Made by a program: the position numbers and the translations under genes. A stretch of 64,000 nt of DNA from Methanoplanus sp. FWC-SCC4. GTDB taxonomy: Archaea > Halobacteriota > Methanomicrobia > Methanomicrobiales > Methanomicrobiaceae. This document shows positions 25,064-34,891 of this stretch, piece by piece (within the stretch, counting starts at the first letter, position 1; the number at the start of each line of letters is the position of its first letter). The DNA is taken from contig NZ_CP043875.1 in the NCBI RefSeq assembly GCF_032878975.1, positions 2,162,370 to 2,226,369 of the forward strand, in the 5' to 3' direction. Below the pieces are notes generated by a model. That model was not told the DNA's origin. It saw only the letters and a program-made list of their open reading frames with translations, and did no database searches.

Positions 25064-25984
25064 TTAAAAAAGAACTGATATCATAATCCCGCCAAAAATA
25101 AACATTAAGAGTGTAAAGATTACTGATGAAATAATTGCAGCAGCTCTTACCGCCTGAAATATCTCTTTGCCACCATCTGATAACAGTTTTTCAGGGTTTC
25201 CTATTACATAGCAGCCCGGCTTTGAATATTCAATACCTACCCCGCCTGCGATAACCGACATAGGAATTCCGCCGTTAAATCCGGGTCTCTTTTTCCTGTC
25301 ACGTAGCAATGTCTTCCATGCCTGTCTGAATCTTCCTTTGAGTGCAAAATAAAATAAAAGCACAGCCCCTGTAAATCTTGCAGGAATGTAATTCAAAAAG
25401 TCATCCATCCTTGCCGGAAACCAGCCGAGATAAATCCTGTGGTCTTTGTATCCGAGCATTGCATCCATGGTATTCACTGCCCGGAAGAATGCGGCACCAG
25501 GAAGGCCAAAGATTGTAAAGTAAAATAGCGGCGATATTATTGAGTCAACAAGGTTTTCAGCCATTGACTCATATGCGGCTGAAAGCACCTCTTCGTCACT
25601 GAGTCTGTTGGCATCCCTTGATACGAGCATCTGTACTTCATTCCTTCCGCCGCCGTTTGAAACCGCTTTCTCAACAGAACTTACATGCTCTTCCAGGCAG
25701 CGCCAGGCAAAGCAGATTTTCAAAAGAAAAGGTGCTGCAATGATCAGAAAAATCACCGGCAGATAATTCCAGATCAGATAAAACGGAAGGGCAAAAAGAG
25801 ATGCCGTCAGAATGGAAAAAAATACCCCGACAAATCTCTGTGACCATACAGGATAAAGGCCGGGCCTGCCCCAGAGTCCTATAAAGCTGCCAAGAAGGGA
25901 TACCGGGTGGAGCCTGCTTTGCGGATCTCCAAAAGCCCTGTCAATTGCGAGGGAGAACCAGAGAATCAGGGCCGGTAACGCCAT
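25064..25984 (-). CDS. cbiB: Adenosylcobinamide-phosphate synthase CbiB/CobD
   Basis: This 306-residue membrane protein attaches aminopropanol (or its phosphate) to adenosylcobyric acid in cobalamin synthesis. Family segments are the N-terminal DRAFGDPQSRLHPVSLLGSF, SRDANRLSDEEVLSAAYESM, AENLVDSIISPLFYF and RAVNTMDAMLGYK. A further one, LGWFPARMDDFLNYIPAR, is also typical. Several hydrophobic helices are present. Methanogens need corrinoids for the methyltransferase Mtr. It overlaps the upstream membrane-protein gene by 19 bp. Confidence 0.95.
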   Translation of the reverse strand: MALPALILWFSLAIDRAFGDPQSRLHPVSLLGSFIGLWGRPGLYPVWSQRFVGVFFSILTASLFALPFYLIWNYLPVIFLIIAAPFLLKICFAWRCLEEHVSSVEKAVSNGGGRNEVQMLVSRDANRLSDEEVLSAAYESMAENLVDSIISPLFYFTIFGLPGAAFFRAVNTMDAMLGYKDHRIYLGWFPARMDDFLNYIPARFTGAVLLFYFALKGRFRQAWKTLLRDRKKRPGFNGGIPMSVIAGGVGIEYSKPGCYVIGNPEKLLSDGGKEIFQAVRAAAIISSVIFTLLMFIFGGIMISVLF

Positions 25985-26484
25985 GCTATGAGAACTGTTA
26001 TTGTCAGAATAATTACCGATGCAAATCCTGTAACCTTGTCAAGGTACAGATAACTCACAATATATGCAATCCATCCAAGCACTATAAGAATGATAAGGGC
26101 TGCCGGGTAAACAAAGACTTTTTTGTCGATTGATACGGGGATGTCCTCAACAATCTCAGGAATTTCGATCTCCCTTTCTTTTACTATGACATCAAAACTC
26201 TTTTTTACCGCACCATACCCTGTTATAACCTCTACCTGAAATTTTCCGGGCGGGGAGTTGGATAGCACCGGTATTTTAAGGGAGACACTTTCTTCCATGA
26301 ATATGTTTTCATGAAGAAAATGGGTGAAAACACGACCGTTGATAACCGATACCGTAAGATGAAGGGGGGATCCGTTATTGAATATTTTAAGTATTATATC
26401 TTCTCCTACAATGGTTTCAACCGATTTTGGAGCTTCTATTGAGTTAATTCCCCTTTTATTTACATTAATTACACATTCAACCAT
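25966..26484 (-). CDS. Membrane protein with Ig-like extracytoplasmic domain, unknown function
   Basis: This 172-residue protein has an N-terminal region of about 110 residues rich in beta-strand-like alternation (VGEDIILKIFNNGSPLHLTV, PPGKFQVEVITGYGAVKKSF), similar to immunoglobulin-like or CARDB folds. Two transmembrane helices follow close to the C-terminus (VYPAALIILIVLGWIAYIVS and FASVIILTITVLIAW). No signal peptide is evident. Its end overlaps the start of cbiB by 19 bp, so the two are co-transcribed, though a functional link is not evident. Confidence 0.65.
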   Translation of the reverse strand: MVECVINVNKRGINSIEAPKSVETIVGEDIILKIFNNGSPLHLTVSVINGRVFTHFLHENIFMEESVSLKIPVLSNSPPGKFQVEVITGYGAVKKSFDVIVKEREIEIPEIVEDIPVSIDKKVFVYPAALIILIVLGWIAYIVSYLYLDKVTGFASVIILTITVLIAWRYRP

Positions 26485-26528
26485 ATTTTCCCCTTTCTTT
26501 CCCCTGAATCTACGATAAGACGGAATAT

Positions 26529-26729
26529 TTATTCTTCAGAATTTTCCCTTGGCAAAAGATCCGGGATACCGTCAGATATGGGATAGTCAACCCTGCATCT
26601 GCCGCACCGAAGTGTGCCTTCAATAACATCCTCTTCGCCACTTTCAAGTGTCTCTTTCTTAATCACCACAAGGTCAAGATCCCCTTTGCATACGGGACAG
26701 CATAGTATATCATAGGTTGACATCTTCAT
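26529..26729 (-). CDS. Trm112-like zinc-ribbon protein
   Basis: This 66-residue protein has YDILCCPVCKGDL at residues about 6-18 and LRCGRCRVDYPISDGIPDLL near the end, the typical pattern of Trm112/UPF0434 proteins. Archaeal Trm112 activates several methyltransferases acting on tRNA, rRNA and release factor. The start could be the first or the third residue (both ATG). It lies 35 bp after purA and 44 bp before the membrane-protein gene in the same minus-strand series. Confidence 0.85.
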   Translation of the reverse strand: MKMSTYDILCCPVCKGDLDLVVIKKETLESGEEDVIEGTLRCGRCRVDYPISDGIPDLLPRENSEE

Positions 26730-26764
26730 TTTGAAAATTCCTATTTCATTATATAATAATTATA

Positions 26765-27766
26765 TTATCTTATATCAATTATCTGCGTCATCTCAGGACC
26801 TGTTGAGATGAGTTTAATCGGTACGCCGATATCTTCTTCAGCTTTTTTGAGGAATTCGAGTGCTTTTTCAGTAAGCTGGCTGTACTCTGTTGCACCGTAG
26901 CATGCCGGATCAACATGGTCAATGCCGGTAATTGCCCCGATAGTACATCCGTTTATCATTGCGGAGTAGCGCGCCATTTTGCCGTCCCAGACTCCGATTC
27001 TTCTCTCACGGTGGGTTACAGTTCCAAATTCCGCAATTCCAAGTTCATGGGATTCTTCTTTTGACATTTCAGTTCCAAAAGGACCTTCACCAACACGTGT
27101 CGGGTATGCCTTGAAGACTACTATGACATCATCTATCCTTGTTGGTCCGACACCATTGTCAGCTGCAATCTGTGATGCCGAGGTATCCTTGCTTGTAACA
27201 AACGGATAGGTTCCAAAGTAGAGTGAAATTCCAAAACCCTGTGTTCCTTCAAGAATTACGTTCTCGCCACGGTCAATTGCATGATTGATCTCTTCTGCGG
27301 CATCGATAAGATATTTTGAGAGTTCGGGAATGTCCTTTGCCTGCTTTGCCGTTCTGTTGACACGGGCAACATTTGCAGGGCCGCATCCGGTACCGGTTGA
27401 GCCAATCGTCTTTGAGAGATGCTCATTGCCTTTATCCTGGATGATATGCTCTTCTTCAATTATGCTGCATCTTTTGTCAACAAAAATGCGCTCGTCAACG
27501 CCGACTCTCTCTATTTCTGATTTGAGAACATTCGGGTCAACTAAAACGCCACTGCCGATGAAAAGCTTTGCACCCGGATATACAAAACCGGAGGGTATCA
27601 TTCTTACGCCGTATTCTTTTTCCCCAACCTTTACAGTGTGTCCGGCGTTCGGACCCACACCGCCGCGTGATATGATTGATGGTTTATCCTTGTGTGCTAC
27701 GTGAGCGACGATTTTTCCTTTGCCCTCATCGCCAAAAAAGCCACCGACTATAATTGTACAACTCAT
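26765..27766 (-). CDS. purA: Adenylosuccinate synthetase
   Basis: A 333-residue enzyme of AMP synthesis (IMP + Asp + GTP). GFFGDEGKGK (residues about 9-18) is the IMP/GTP-site loop; GGVGPNAGHTV, STGTGCGPANVARV and GTQGFGISLYFGTYPFVTS follow. It is shorter than the about 430 residues of bacterial PurA, in line with the compact archaeal form. It heads a short minus-strand run ending in cbiB. Upstream begins the first of two gene-poor, AT-rich segments with origin-box motifs. Confidence 0.96.
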   Translation of the reverse strand: MSCTIIVGGFFGDEGKGKIVAHVAHKDKPSIISRGGVGPNAGHTVKVGEKEYGVRMIPSGFVYPGAKLFIGSGVLVDPNVLKSEIERVGVDERIFVDKRCSIIEEEHIIQDKGNEHLSKTIGSTGTGCGPANVARVNRTAKQAKDIPELSKYLIDAAEEINHAIDRGENVILEGTQGFGISLYFGTYPFVTSKDTSASQIAADNGVGPTRIDDVIVVFKAYPTRVGEGPFGTEMSKEESHELGIAEFGTVTHRERRIGVWDGKMARYSAMINGCTIGAITGIDHVDPACYGATEYSQLTEKALEFLKKAEEDIGVPIKLISTGPEMTQIIDIR

Positions 27767-27913
27767 TTATGTTTCATTTAAGATGGAGTCATTATACGCA
27801 ATAAAAGTTTCAGATGTTTCCTGAAAAATTTATTTTTTTAATGAAGAATATTGAAAAATTTTTATGCCGGAATGTTGTCTCAACGATTATCCTTATTGAA
27901 AATTTGCAATGAT

Positions 27914-27934
27914 TTTCCAGTGGAAACAAAGGGG
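27914..27934 (+). other. Origin recognition box-like element 1
   Basis: TTTCCAGTGGAAA, a four-base spacer and GGGG followed by T. It matches the archaeal Orc1/Cdc6 ORB architecture (dyad plus G-string). Confidence 0.8.
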
Positions 27935-28332
27935 TTTATTTAATTTTTTTAACCAAACCCGTCCCTTTAGAAGTCAGATATAATATCCACAAAAAAAATT
28001 TTTAGTTCCCCCCATATTACAATTTAATTTGTCCGGATATTTGCAATGAAAATCGGTGTGATTTTTCTAATCAGACCGTATCTGAAACATTATTTACACG
28101 CACTTTTTTTAAACCATGAGTTAATAAAATTATCCGAGCTTATTTTTATTCCGGATTTGGTATACAGACCTAAATCTCCTGAGATCCAGCCACACGATAT
28201 ATTTCAAAAAATTTATATAATATCCTGATCTGAGATACTGCAATATACAATAAGAGGAAAAATATTCTTTTTCGCCATATATTTGGAGGCTTCACAAACA
28301 ATATTTTTAAAAATTAAAGGATATTGTAAGTA

Positions 28333-28353
28333 TTTCCAGTGGAAATAAGGGGG
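28333..28353 (+). other. Origin recognition box-like element 2
   Basis: TTTCCAGTGGAAA, spacer TAAG, GGGG then TCATT. Same orientation as element 1, 419 bp downstream of it. Confidence 0.8.
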
Positions 28354-28557
28354 TCATTGCAATTTTAATTATTTTTAATACCGGAAAACAAAATTTAAGA
28401 ATTTTAATTTTTTATTTTATCTGATTTATTAATATTACAGAAACGGTATACCAAAATTAAAAAATCAGGTTTTAAAAAATTGAGTGAAAATAATTTTTCA
28501 GTCATTTTTTACAGGCACTTGTCTGGTGAAAATGTCAGTATTATATTCATGAAAAAT

Positions 28558-29715
28558 TTAAAGGGTTGAGATGAATTCTTCGATTTTTCCGACAGCAATC
28601 ATCAGATCTTCTCTTGAGACAGCATAACTGCATCTTAAATGGTTCTTTCCTGAAGGGCCAAAAACGCTGCCCGGAACAACTGCCACATGATACTCTTTTA
28701 AGAGGCGTTCTGCAAACTCCTCATCCGATATTCCAAAGCTTTTAACTGAAGGGAAGGCATAAAACGCTCCTTTTGGCATATGGGTTTCAAGTCCGGCACG
28801 GTTTAAACCTTTAACGAAAAGATTCCTTCTGATTTTATATTCCTGAACCATCTCCCTGCACGAATCAGCGCCGTTTCTCAGAGCCTCGATTCCGGCGTAC
28901 TGTGCAGTTGTCGGAGCGGAGAGCATTACATACTGATGAATTTTAAGAATGGATTTGCACATCTCTTCGGGTGCGCAGAGATAACCGATTCTCCATCCTG
29001 TCATTGAATAGGCTTTTGAAAATCCGTTAATTGTTATTGTTCTCTCCCAGAGATCGTCAACAGACGCGGCAGATGTTTTCTCTCCTTCATATGTAAGTTC
29101 GGTGTATATTTCATCACTGACCAAAAGGAGATCATGGTCGACGACAATATCGGATATGGCTTTGTAATCGTCCCTGTTCATTACTCCGCCTGACGGGTTG
29201 TTTGGGAAATTGCATAAAAGGACTTTTGACTTTGGAGTGATCTTCTCCATCAGTGAATCAGGAGTGAGCCTGAACTGATCTTTTTCAAGACACGGAACAC
29301 TTACAGGTATCCCGCCTGCAAGCATGACACCGGCACCGTATGCAATATATGAGGGATCTGCAACAAGTACTTCGTCTCCCGGATCAACGACAGATCTTAT
29401 TGCAATATCAAGCGCCTCTGATGCTCCTGTAGTTACAATTATCTCTTTTTTTGCATCATAAGAGACATCAAAGCTCCGTTTGAGGTAATTTTTAATCTCA
29501 TTTCTAAGGTCGTTTAGTCCGCTGTTTGAGGTATAGGCGGTCTGACCCTGTTCAATTGATCTTATAGCTGCTTCTCTTACATTCCACGGCGTATTATAGT
29601 CTGGTTCACCAACACCCAGTGAAATTATATCCTCCATCTCCTGGGCGATATCAAAAAATTTGCGTATGCCTGACGGGGGTATTTTGCATACACGTTTTGA
29701 TCGAAAATCCCTCAT
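28558..29715 (-). CDS. PLP-dependent class I/II aminotransferase (aspartate aminotransferase-like)
   Basis: A 385-residue fold-type I transaminase. The Schiff-base lysine is K234 in GFSKAYSMTGWRIGYL. LGVGEPDYNTP, NFPNNPSGGV, VSDEIYTELTY and the C-terminal Arg region NHLRCSYA are all present. This group includes aspartate, aromatic and alanine aminotransferases, and the amino acid used cannot be told from sequence. An Lrp-family regulator lies just upstream on the same strand, which may control it in response to amino acids (inference). Confidence 0.92.
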   Translation of the reverse strand: MRDFRSKRVCKIPPSGIRKFFDIAQEMEDIISLGVGEPDYNTPWNVREAAIRSIEQGQTAYTSNSGLNDLRNEIKNYLKRSFDVSYDAKKEIIVTTGASEALDIAIRSVVDPGDEVLVADPSYIAYGAGVMLAGGIPVSVPCLEKDQFRLTPDSLMEKITPKSKVLLCNFPNNPSGGVMNRDDYKAISDIVVDHDLLLVSDEIYTELTYEGEKTSAASVDDLWERTITINGFSKAYSMTGWRIGYLCAPEEMCKSILKIHQYVMLSAPTTAQYAGIEALRNGADSCREMVQEYKIRRNLFVKGLNRAGLETHMPKGAFYAFPSVKSFGISDEEFAERLLKEYHVAVVPGSVFGPSGKNHLRCSYAVSREDLMIAVGKIEEFISTL

Positions 29716-29841
29716 TTAATTTCTCCTTTCCGGATTAAATCTTAATATTTTTATGTTTATCTGCTTTTTTATGGATTTTTTGAAGAAATGCCCGGCACAG
29801 CATCTTATAATGTTTGCCGGAAATATCGACATTCAAAACCT

Positions 29842-30333
29842 CTAAAAACTATAAGGAAGCCTCTCTCCGGTTTTTCTTTCGAAAAATTCAAGACCGTTTT
29901 CCTTGTAAGTCTTCATTATGAGAATGGTCCCGGTTTCCCTGATTTGTTCCATCGGGGCAATCTGCTCAGCGACAAAACGGGTAATTTCATGGATGTTTTT
30001 ACCGTTGACCATGATTTCAAGGTCATATGCACCGCTGATCAGTCTTACGGACCTGACCTGTTTGTGGCGGGAAATTCTTTCAGCTATCTTGTCATAGCCG
30101 TAATCCCTCTCAGGCGAGACCTTGAGCTCGATTATTGCGGCCACAACACCTTCGCCTGCTTTTTCCCAGTCAATACAGGCTATGTATTTTTTTATGATGC
30201 CTTCATTTTCAAGCACGGATATTCGTTCTCTGACTTCCTCTTCTTTCAGATCAACCATGTCTCCAAGCGTGGCGGGCGGTACACGGCAGTCTTCTTCGAG
30301 TAAACTCAGAATCAGTCTGTCCTTTTCATCCAT
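29842..30333 (-). CDS. Lrp/AsnC-family transcriptional regulator
   Basis: This 163-residue regulator has an N-terminal winged helix (DEKDRLILSLLEEDCRVPPA, EVRERISVLENEGIIKKY) and a C-terminal RAM ligand-binding domain (VAAIIELKVSP, VRLISGAYDLEIMVNG). Lrp proteins assemble as dimers to octamers and sense amino acids. It sits between orc1/cdc6 and the aminotransferase on the minus strand. Confidence 0.92.
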   Translation of the reverse strand: MDEKDRLILSLLEEDCRVPPATLGDMVDLKEEEVRERISVLENEGIIKKYIACIDWEKAGEGVVAAIIELKVSPERDYGYDKIAERISRHKQVRSVRLISGAYDLEIMVNGKNIHEITRFVAEQIAPMEQIRETGTILIMKTYKENGLEFFERKTGERLPYSF

Positions 30334-30374
30334 TTTTCATCACTGTGTTTTGGTTTTATTATTTTATGAGTCTT

Positions 30375-31694
30375 TTACCTGAACAATGTTCTAAATCTTG
30401 TGATGTCAATCTGCTTCAGGCGGTTTTCATCAAAGCGCTCATCTTTTGCAAGTGTTCTTTTAATGCCGGCAACTCCTGTTCCAAACCACATCTCCTTTGT
30501 CCTTCCATATCTTCCTCTGGAAACAACACGGGAATTTATAACACCAAGCATGGTGAGTTCTGATATCAGATCTGTAATTCTTCTGTGGGTCAGGATGTCA
30601 AGTTCAAGCGCCTGGGCAACATCGCGGTAAACCTGTGCGACTTCTCCGGTTGTAAAGACCTGCTTGTTTAGTTCGGATAAAATAAGCATTGAATACAATA
30701 CGGCCTTGCTTTGTGTCGGAAGTGAGGAAACACAGACTATGAGACTGTCGGTTTCAATCTTTTGCTGGGCCATTTTCACATGCTTTTCAGAGACTCTTGC
30801 TCCGTCTTCACGTTCTGCGAGTTCCCCGGAAATCCTGAGAAGATCAAGAGCTCTTCTTGCATCACCGTGTTCCTGTGCTGCAAGAGCAGCGCATAAAGGT
30901 ATGACTCCTTCATCGAGAATATTGTCAGCGAAGGCAACATCGGCACGCTGCTGGAGAATGTCACGAAGCTGCGGTGCATTATATGGTGGAAAAACAAGTT
31001 CTTCTTCAGATAATGATGAGAGAACCCTTGGATCAAGGAAATTTGTAAAGCGGAGATCGTTTGATATTCCTATCATGCTGATTTTTGCATTCTTAAGTTC
31101 TGAATTGAATCTTGTCAGATTATAGAGGGTTTCATCACCGCTTTTCTTGACAAGTTTGTCAATCTCGTCAAGTACAATTACATTTACACCGCCTATTGTC
31201 TCGACCATGCTTTTTAATTCGGAATAAACCTGGTCCGTAGGCCATCCGGTCATCGGAATGCTTGATCTCGGTTTGTCACTTGATTTGCTTTCCAAATCCT
31301 CAAGTTCATTTGCAATTTGTGCAAGAACACGATACTGCGTGTCAATTAATTCACAGTTTAAGTGAATTACATTGCATGCCTTCCCCATTTCACGGCACGC
31401 GTTTTCAAGCTCTGCCCCCACATATTTCACAGACGCGGTTTTTCCTGTTCCTGTTTTTCCATATATAAGGATGTTTGAAGGTGTTTCATTTCTGATCGCA
31501 GGTGCGAGTATTGCTGCAATGGAATCTATCTGCGGTCGTCTGTGCGGAAGTATGTGCGGTCTGTAAGAATGCCTTAAAACTTCCCTGTTTTTAAAAATAC
31601 CCCTGTTATTAAGATATTTTGTGAATAAACCTGCTGAGGAACCGCCTCCCCCGGCAGATAAACCGGTATTTTCGTCAATTTTTTCTTCCGACAA
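30375..31694 (-). CDS. cdc6: Orc1/Cdc6 replication initiator
   Basis: A 439-residue AAA+ origin-binding protein. Walker A GKTGTGKT is at residues 79-86 and Walker B VIVLDEIDKL near 175. Sensor 1 lies in IGISNDLRF, sensor 2 in HGDARRALDLLR, and a C-terminal winged helix (SLPTQSKAVLYSMLILSELN onward) reads the origin DNA. Archaeal orc1/cdc6 genes commonly lie beside the origin they serve. Here six ORB-like boxes lie on both sides, and the gene starts at the edge of the 2.4-kb AT-rich stretch. The N-terminal 30 residues are Gly/Ser-rich and probably flexible. Confidence 0.97.
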   Translation of the reverse strand: MSEEKIDENTGLSAGGGGSSAGLFTKYLNNRGIFKNREVLRHSYRPHILPHRRPQIDSIAAILAPAIRNETPSNILIYGKTGTGKTASVKYVGAELENACREMGKACNVIHLNCELIDTQYRVLAQIANELEDLESKSSDKPRSSIPMTGWPTDQVYSELKSMVETIGGVNVIVLDEIDKLVKKSGDETLYNLTRFNSELKNAKISMIGISNDLRFTNFLDPRVLSSLSEEELVFPPYNAPQLRDILQQRADVAFADNILDEGVIPLCAALAAQEHGDARRALDLLRISGELAEREDGARVSEKHVKMAQQKIETDSLIVCVSSLPTQSKAVLYSMLILSELNKQVFTTGEVAQVYRDVAQALELDILTHRRITDLISELTMLGVINSRVVSRGRYGRTKEMWFGTGVAGIKRTLAKDERFDENRLKQIDITRFRTLFR

Positions 31695-31882
31695 TTTTGA
31701 GCCTCCGAAATTATTTCAGAAAGTTTCCTAAACAAAATCATTTTTTTTGTAAGGATTCTCTGAAAATTAAGCAAAAAATTTGAATTTTTAGCTTTGAACA
31801 TAAAAAATCCGGAGTGTCAATACCCCACTTTCAACTCCAGACTTTTTCGTAACTATAGTCTAATGATTTAATTCCTTATTAA

Positions 31883-31903
31883 CCCCTATGTTTCCACTGG
31901 AAA
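31883..31903 (-). other. Origin recognition box-like element 3
   Basis: On the minus strand TTTCCAGTGGAAA, spacer CATA, GGGG, then T. It lies 189 bp upstream of the orc1/cdc6 start. Confidence 0.8.
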
Positions 31904-32070
31904 AATCAAAAAAATATTTTGACCAAGCATAAAGAGAAAATCATTTTTAAACATCTATTTTTGATTTGAATAATTCTGCTTCATTTTTCAAAAAATAAAA
32001 GATTAAATCTCCAAAATTTTCAGAGCCGGATTTTAAAAAATTTCTGCAAAAAATTTTTCACTAAATTTTC

Positions 32071-32224
32071 CTGATTATTTATCTGTTTTTTACCTGATTT
32101 TTTCATCTGATAATTTATTTCTTCTTCATCCGGATTTTCATCTGATTATTTATCTGTTTTTTACCTGATTTTTTCATCTGATAATTTATTTCTTCTTCAT
32201 CCGGATTTTCATCTGATTATTTAT
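32071..32224. repeat. 71-bp tandem repeat inside the origin region
   Basis: Two copies (32071-32141 and 32142-32212) plus about 12 bases of a third. The unit is pyrimidine-rich, with repeated CTGAT and TTCATC words. Confidence 0.92.
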
Positions 32225-33216
32225 TTGGTTTTCTCAGAGAAAGGTGAAAAACAAAATTTAATTTCAGCGGGCATCAGATTTGTTTTTCTGCTGAAATTTT
32301 AACATTATAGTAAAGAATGAAAAAACCTTGAGACCTTGAAAAAATTTTCATGATTTTGAAGATCCAAAAAAAATTTTTGAAATTTATTATTGATCTTATC
32401 AAAATCTTAAACCTCAAAATTAATTTTAACCAAAGTCTGCCACTTCAGTCAAATTCAATTATAATATGAAGGAATTGAATTTGACAGTTCCAGGAATTAT
32501 TTTGGAAATTGTCTTTGGAATTGTTTTGAAAATTGGTTTGGGATTGGATCTGGGAATTTTTAAAAAATATCACAAAAAATCTCTTTTTTTTGAGATTATA
32601 TTTTTGATAACCTGAGATTTAAACAATAAAACTTATATTTTGCCTACAAATATAGCCCGGCTGTCAAAGTCAATAATGACCACTTTGGATATTTTTTAAA
32701 CATAAAATATTTCTAAAGAAAAATTGACAAACATCAAATTAAAAAAAAATTTTTGAAAAATTAAAAAAATGACATTCAAAATTAATTTTCAAAATGAGGT
32801 GCCGCATTCTAAAAATTCCTTAATTTTTTGTTTTTTGGCAGTTTTCATCTGACAATTTCAATCAGATTTTGTAAAATTTGAATTTTTTTTAAAATTTTTT
32901 TAACAAATTTGGATTTTTGCGCAAAAAACATGAGGAAAATATGGTGAAAATTTGCTGAAATTTCTAAATTTTTTTATGATCTTCTTCTATTGAGGATGAT
33001 TTTTATCTTCTACAGGAAGTGAGATTTCGATAATATGCCTTAATTCTTAGATCATGATTCTTGTTTTACACAAAAAATGAACAAGGAAATTTTTTGAAAT
33101 AGAATGAGTAATTGGGAATTAATTTATCATTAAGCTTGATTATGAGATTAAATTCCTGAAAATTTTTATTGAATTTTCCTGAATTTTTTTAATATTTGTT
33201 GAAGAAAACTCCCCCA

Positions 33217-33237
33217 CCCCTTTATTTCCATTGGAAA
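33217..33237 (-). other. Origin recognition box-like element 4
   Basis: On the minus strand TTTCCAATGGAAA, spacer TAAA, GGGG, then T. The central base differs from the other copies, and the two dyad arms stay intact. Confidence 0.78.
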
Positions 33238-33748
33238 TTTTTTTTATCAGGCACGATTTTTTGAAAACTGGAGAATACCTTGGATAATGTAAGTTATTCA
33301 AAAGAGAATAGTCATTTGTAAATTTGTTTTTCTTATTATTTAAAGTACCTTAAATTTAACAAAAAAGTAAGAAATTAAAAAAATGAAAATGAAAAATGAA
33401 AAAAAAGTTAATGAAATGATGAGAAGCAAAAAAATTGAAATTGAAATTACAATGAAATTTGAAAAATGAATTGTAAATTTTGAAGATTAAGTTAAAAATT
33501 TAAGAAATTAATTGAAAATTTTTGGAAATCAGTTAAAAAATTGAAGACTTAATTAAAATTTTCAAGAAAATCAGAAAAAAATTACAAAAAATTACAAAAA
33601 TCCATGTATTTTCATAAGAAAAGAAACTCAAAAGCAGTAAAAATTTTTTTTGTTTTTTCCGCATTTTACGTTTTTTCAAAATTCAAACTAAAATTTTGTA
33701 TTTTTGCGTATTTTCTAACAATTTTTTTGAGCTGAGGTTTTTAAAATT

Positions 33749-33769
33749 CTTCCACTGGAAATTAAGGGG
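33749..33769 (+). other. Origin recognition box-like element 5
   Basis: CTTCCACTGGAAA, spacer TTAA, GGGG, then T. It diverges from element 4, 511 bp away, and is followed by GGGGTCATT as element 2 is by GGGTCATT. Confidence 0.8.
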
Positions 33770-34134
33770 TTGGGGTCATTATATTTTTTTTACCTATTTT
33801 AGACCCAATTCAATCTTTTTTTGATCAATTATTTTTTTTTATCAGGTTTATGACGTTTTTTCCTTTCATCTGTAACCCTAAAATTTTGTCCGGATATTTC
33901 AATTTTTTAAAATTTTTTTATTACCTGTCACAATTTTTTTTGATTTTTACAATTTTTAATGTAACTGTCATAAAAAAATTTTTATTTTTTGCACTTTTCA
34001 ATTTTGACCTTGGGTTTAGAATTCCCCTCACAAAAATTTTAATTTATCACTTTTTAATTTAGATCCGGTTTTAGTATCCCTCTCAAAATTTTTTTGTTCT
34101 GTTTTTTTGTTTTTTGTATTCGGAGTATTATTTC

Positions 34135-34788
34135 TTATTTGTTAACATCCAGGAGAGCCACTCTTTCAATTACAATCTCAGAAAATCTCTCCTCTCCGGT
34201 ACATTTTATTTCAGCATTAGTGATTTCAAAAATTTTCTTTAGTCTTTCTTTTTTTTCTGTTGACATTTCCAAAGGCAAGGAATCGGAAAAAGTGATTATT
34301 TCACAGAGGGAATCTTTTGTTTTATCAAAAATTTCATCATACTCTAAAAATTCTGGAATTTCTTCTTCCAAGATCCCTGATTTTTTTTCGTACCTGCAAA
34401 TGCAGGTGTAAATTTCATTTTCACCTTTCATAAGACCAAAAATTCCTGCCTCGCTGCACTGTCTTGTTCCTCCGGTATAGAGCAAAACCTCCATCTCAAA
34501 TGATTTAGAGATTGGTTTATCCTCAAAAAATGATCTTGAAGCATGTTTTATTGCGGCCTTTACGTGATCCGTTCCTGCAATATTTTCCTCATTCAAACAG
34601 ATTATGTAAACGCCGGAATCATCTGAAATTTTTTTTAGCTTCTTTAAAAATTCAGGAATATCTGATACGAAAGCCTTTCCGGATAATATGTTGCACATCA
34701 AAACTCCGTCCTTTAAATCGGTTTTGAAAAACTGCGCTGAATTTTTTTTCTCCCCATGATCTTTTGTATCCGGTATTTTTTTATCCAT
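34135..34788 (-). CDS. KEOPS complex subunit Cgi121
   Basis: A 217-residue protein whose core (HVKAAIKHASRSFF, then EVLLYTGGTRQCSEAGIFGL) matches Cgi121/TPRKB, the KEOPS subunit that binds tRNA for t6A37 modification. A C-terminal segment (RLKKIFEITNAE, VIERVALLDVNK) also fits the family. The ATG at 34788 is chosen because GGGAGAT precedes it; the frame extends to 34815. It has about 35 extra charged N-terminal residues compared with short homologues. It follows hel308 on the same strand, an association seen in other euryarchaea. Confidence 0.85.
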   Translation of the reverse strand: MDKKIPDTKDHGEKKNSAQFFKTDLKDGVLMCNILSGKAFVSDIPEFLKKLKKISDDSGVYIICLNEENIAGTDHVKAAIKHASRSFFEDKPISKSFEMEVLLYTGGTRQCSEAGIFGLMKGENEIYTCICRYEKKSGILEEEIPEFLEYDEIFDKTKDSLCEIITFSDSLPLEMSTEKKERLKKIFEITNAEIKCTGEERFSEIVIERVALLDVNK

Positions 34789-34891
34789 TTTCTTATCTCC
34801 CTTAATCTCCTGCAATATAAAAATTCAAATTTCAAAAATTATACAGCAGCTTTTTCTTCTGCTTCATATTAATTTTTTAGAGTCTTTTTAC

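Larger units (their letters stand above)
27767..28557. other. AT-rich gene-free stretch with two origin-box motifs
   Basis: There is no convincing gene here. The segment holds boxes at 27914-27934 and 28333-28353, both in plus orientation, in otherwise A/T-rich sequence with many T-runs. It lies upstream of purA and at the 3' side of an aminotransferase gene. Confidence 0.7.
31695..34134. other. Probable chromosomal replication origin (AT-rich, gene-free, ORB-containing)
   Basis: 2.4 kb without any convincing gene, made almost entirely of A/T-runs, adjacent to orc1/cdc6. It contains three ORB-like boxes (31883, 33217, 33749) and a 71-bp tandem repeat. There are long T-rich tracts on the plus strand (about 31.9-32.2 kb and 33.8-34.1 kb) and an A/G-rich tract (about 33.36-33.6 kb). 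This combination fits an archaeal oriC with duplex-unwinding sequence. Function is inferred from motif and context. Confidence 0.85.

Noticed and set aside
28046-28228. 60-codon plus-strand frame between two origin boxes
   Set aside because: AT-rich, no ribosome-binding site or family similarity; the region is better explained as non-coding origin DNA.
31823-31843. CCCC followed by a weak dyad near element 3
   Set aside because: Agrees with the ORB pattern at too few dyad positions to call a seventh element.
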